A stretch of 64,000 nucleotides of DNA from Sphingorhabdus sp. (lineage in GTDB: Bacteria; Pseudomonadota; Alphaproteobacteria; Sphingomonadales; Sphingomonadaceae), in assembly GCF_023910635.1 (NCBI RefSeq), contig NZ_JAAVVZ010000003.1:62001-126000 (forward strand), in the 5' to 3' direction. The position numbers were made by a program, and so were the translations under genes. The notes beneath the pieces are model-generated. The model was not told the DNA's origin. It worked only from the letters and a program-made list of their open reading frames with translations, and made no database searches. The first letter of the stretch is position 1, and each line of letters begins with the position of its first letter. Below are positions 63,447 to 64,000 of this stretch, piece by piece.

Positions 63447-64000
63447 GTAGCGCAAAAGAACGTAGTTTTATCAGTGCTATAAGTGCACGTCCGGATGTCC
63501 GGATGTTTTTCATATTCGGGCCGGATGAATCGGCTGTCGCCGATGTCGCCGGGCAAATGTCGGCGCAATTAGCAGGCTCGGAACGCATTGATATCGACAG
63601 CGACCGGATCCGCAATGACCCGGCCTTGTTGGCAGATGAGGCGTCTGCACTCTCGCTGTTCGGTGACAAAAGACATATCCGGCTCAATTTCCGCCGCGAA
63701 GAGGGCTTAGCCGCAGTCGAAAATTTGCTATCACTGGACGGCGATGTAAACCCGGTTATCGCCACCGCCGGTAACCTGACCAAGGCCAGCAAATTGCGGA
63801 AGTTGGTGGAAGCGGATCCGCGCGCCATGGTGCATATCTGTTATGTGCCCGAAGAAGGCGACGCCGCCGCCGCAGTCATGGCCTTTGCGGCCACAACCGG
63901 GTTGAAGATCGATCGGCCACTTGCCGCACGTATTGCGCGCTACACTGGACAAGACCGCAAGCTAGCCCAAGCCGAAATTGAAAAGCTCGCGTTATATTAT
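63443..64000 (+). CDS. holA: DNA polymerase III delta subunit, 5' part
   Basis: The frame starts with ATG at 63443, overlapping the lptE stop (ATGA), and runs off the window end (186 codons, no stop). The start ([20 protein letters not shown] then MFFIFGPDESAVADVAGQM), LFGDKRHIRLNF, NLTKASKLRKLVEADPRA and IARYTGQDRKLAQAEIEKL fit HolA, the clamp-loader subunit that opens the beta clamp. Confidence 0.92.
   Translation, partial: MSSAKERSFISAISARPDVRMFFIFGPDESAVADVAGQMSAQLAGSERIDIDSDRIRNDPALLADEASALSLFGDKRHIRLNFRREEGLAAVENLLSLDGDVNPVIATAGNLTKASKLRKLVEADPRAMVHICYVPEEGDAAAAVMAFAATTGLKIDRPLAARIARYTGQDRKLAQAEIEKLALYY

Noticed and set aside
1-64000. CRISPR arrays, tRNA and rRNA genes
   Set aside because: I looked for regularly spaced direct repeats and for cloverleaf-like segments and saw none; a tRNAscan or CRISPR finder would settle it.

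Overview
The window looks like a chromosomal segment of an alphaproteobacterium of the order Sphingomonadales (Sphingomonadaceae; the exact genus is not decidable by eye). This rests on leuS-lptE-holA synteny with a DUF3576 lipoprotein upstream, a MipZ-type ATPase, a ligase-associated helicase/PdeM pair, rplU with an Ala/Lys-rich tail, and REP-like palindromes of the kind common in sphingomonads. The right half (about 32-64 kb) looks GC-rich and housekeeping-like. The left half is AT-richer, mosaic and accessory.

Layout. 0-5.3 kb: accessory genes, namely an Mrr-type restriction endonuclease with a divergent 69-aa gene, then a minus-strand group with two proteins carrying HEPN-like Rx4H motifs, an unknown protein and a DUF2971-like protein. 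5.5-15.8 kb: two full-length copies of one 1166-bp IS630-family element in opposite orientation. They bracket the dTDP-L-rhamnose genes (rmlC-B-D-A), an O-antigen ligase/polymerase-like membrane protein and a Wzc-like co-polymerase/tyrosine kinase whose tail is a hexanucleotide-encoded Gly-Tyr repeat. 15.8-32 kb: a long minus-strand polysaccharide locus with three GT2 glycosyltransferases, an EpsG/Wzy-like polymerase, a WbsX-like protein, an acetyltransferase, a Wzx-like flippase, a sugar O-methyltransferase and a WecA-like initiating transferase. Inside it is a tightly coupled set: CDP-glucose synthase, CDP-glucose 4,6-dehydratase, RfbH 3-dehydrase and its reductase, a split transketolase and an SDR. 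This set predicts a CDP-3,6-dideoxyhexose that may receive a two-carbon branch.

32-47.7 kb: a lipoprotein, a cytochrome P450, a TonB-like protein, a second O-antigen ligase-like protein, a DUF885 peptidase, PEP carboxylase, rplU-rpmA with a clear terminator, a GNAT acetyltransferase, divergent manA/manC, a TetR regulator and a UDP-glucuronate 4-epimerase-like gene. 47.7-49.4 kb: a mobile patch made of a 263-bp MITE-like element, a gene remnant, and the 'mobile mystery protein A/B' pair (XRE regulator plus Fic protein) with a perfect 16-bp inverted-repeat operator candidate. 49.5-64 kb: panC, mipZ, a J-domain protein, phosphomannomutase, the Lhr-like helicase carrying an in-frame palindromic repeat, an aspartic protease, pdeM, a YggS-family gene, a thiE-like gene, a DUF3576 lipoprotein, leuS, lptE and the 5' part of holA.

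How it works together: the rml genes, manA/manC/phosphomannomutase and the CDP-sugar genes supply nucleotide sugars. The WecA-like enzyme and the glycosyltransferases build the lipid-linked unit, Wzx/EpsG/Wzc export and polymerise it, the ligase-like proteins may attach it, and LptE serves LPS assembly. All functions are inferred from sequence motifs read by eye; no database search was run.
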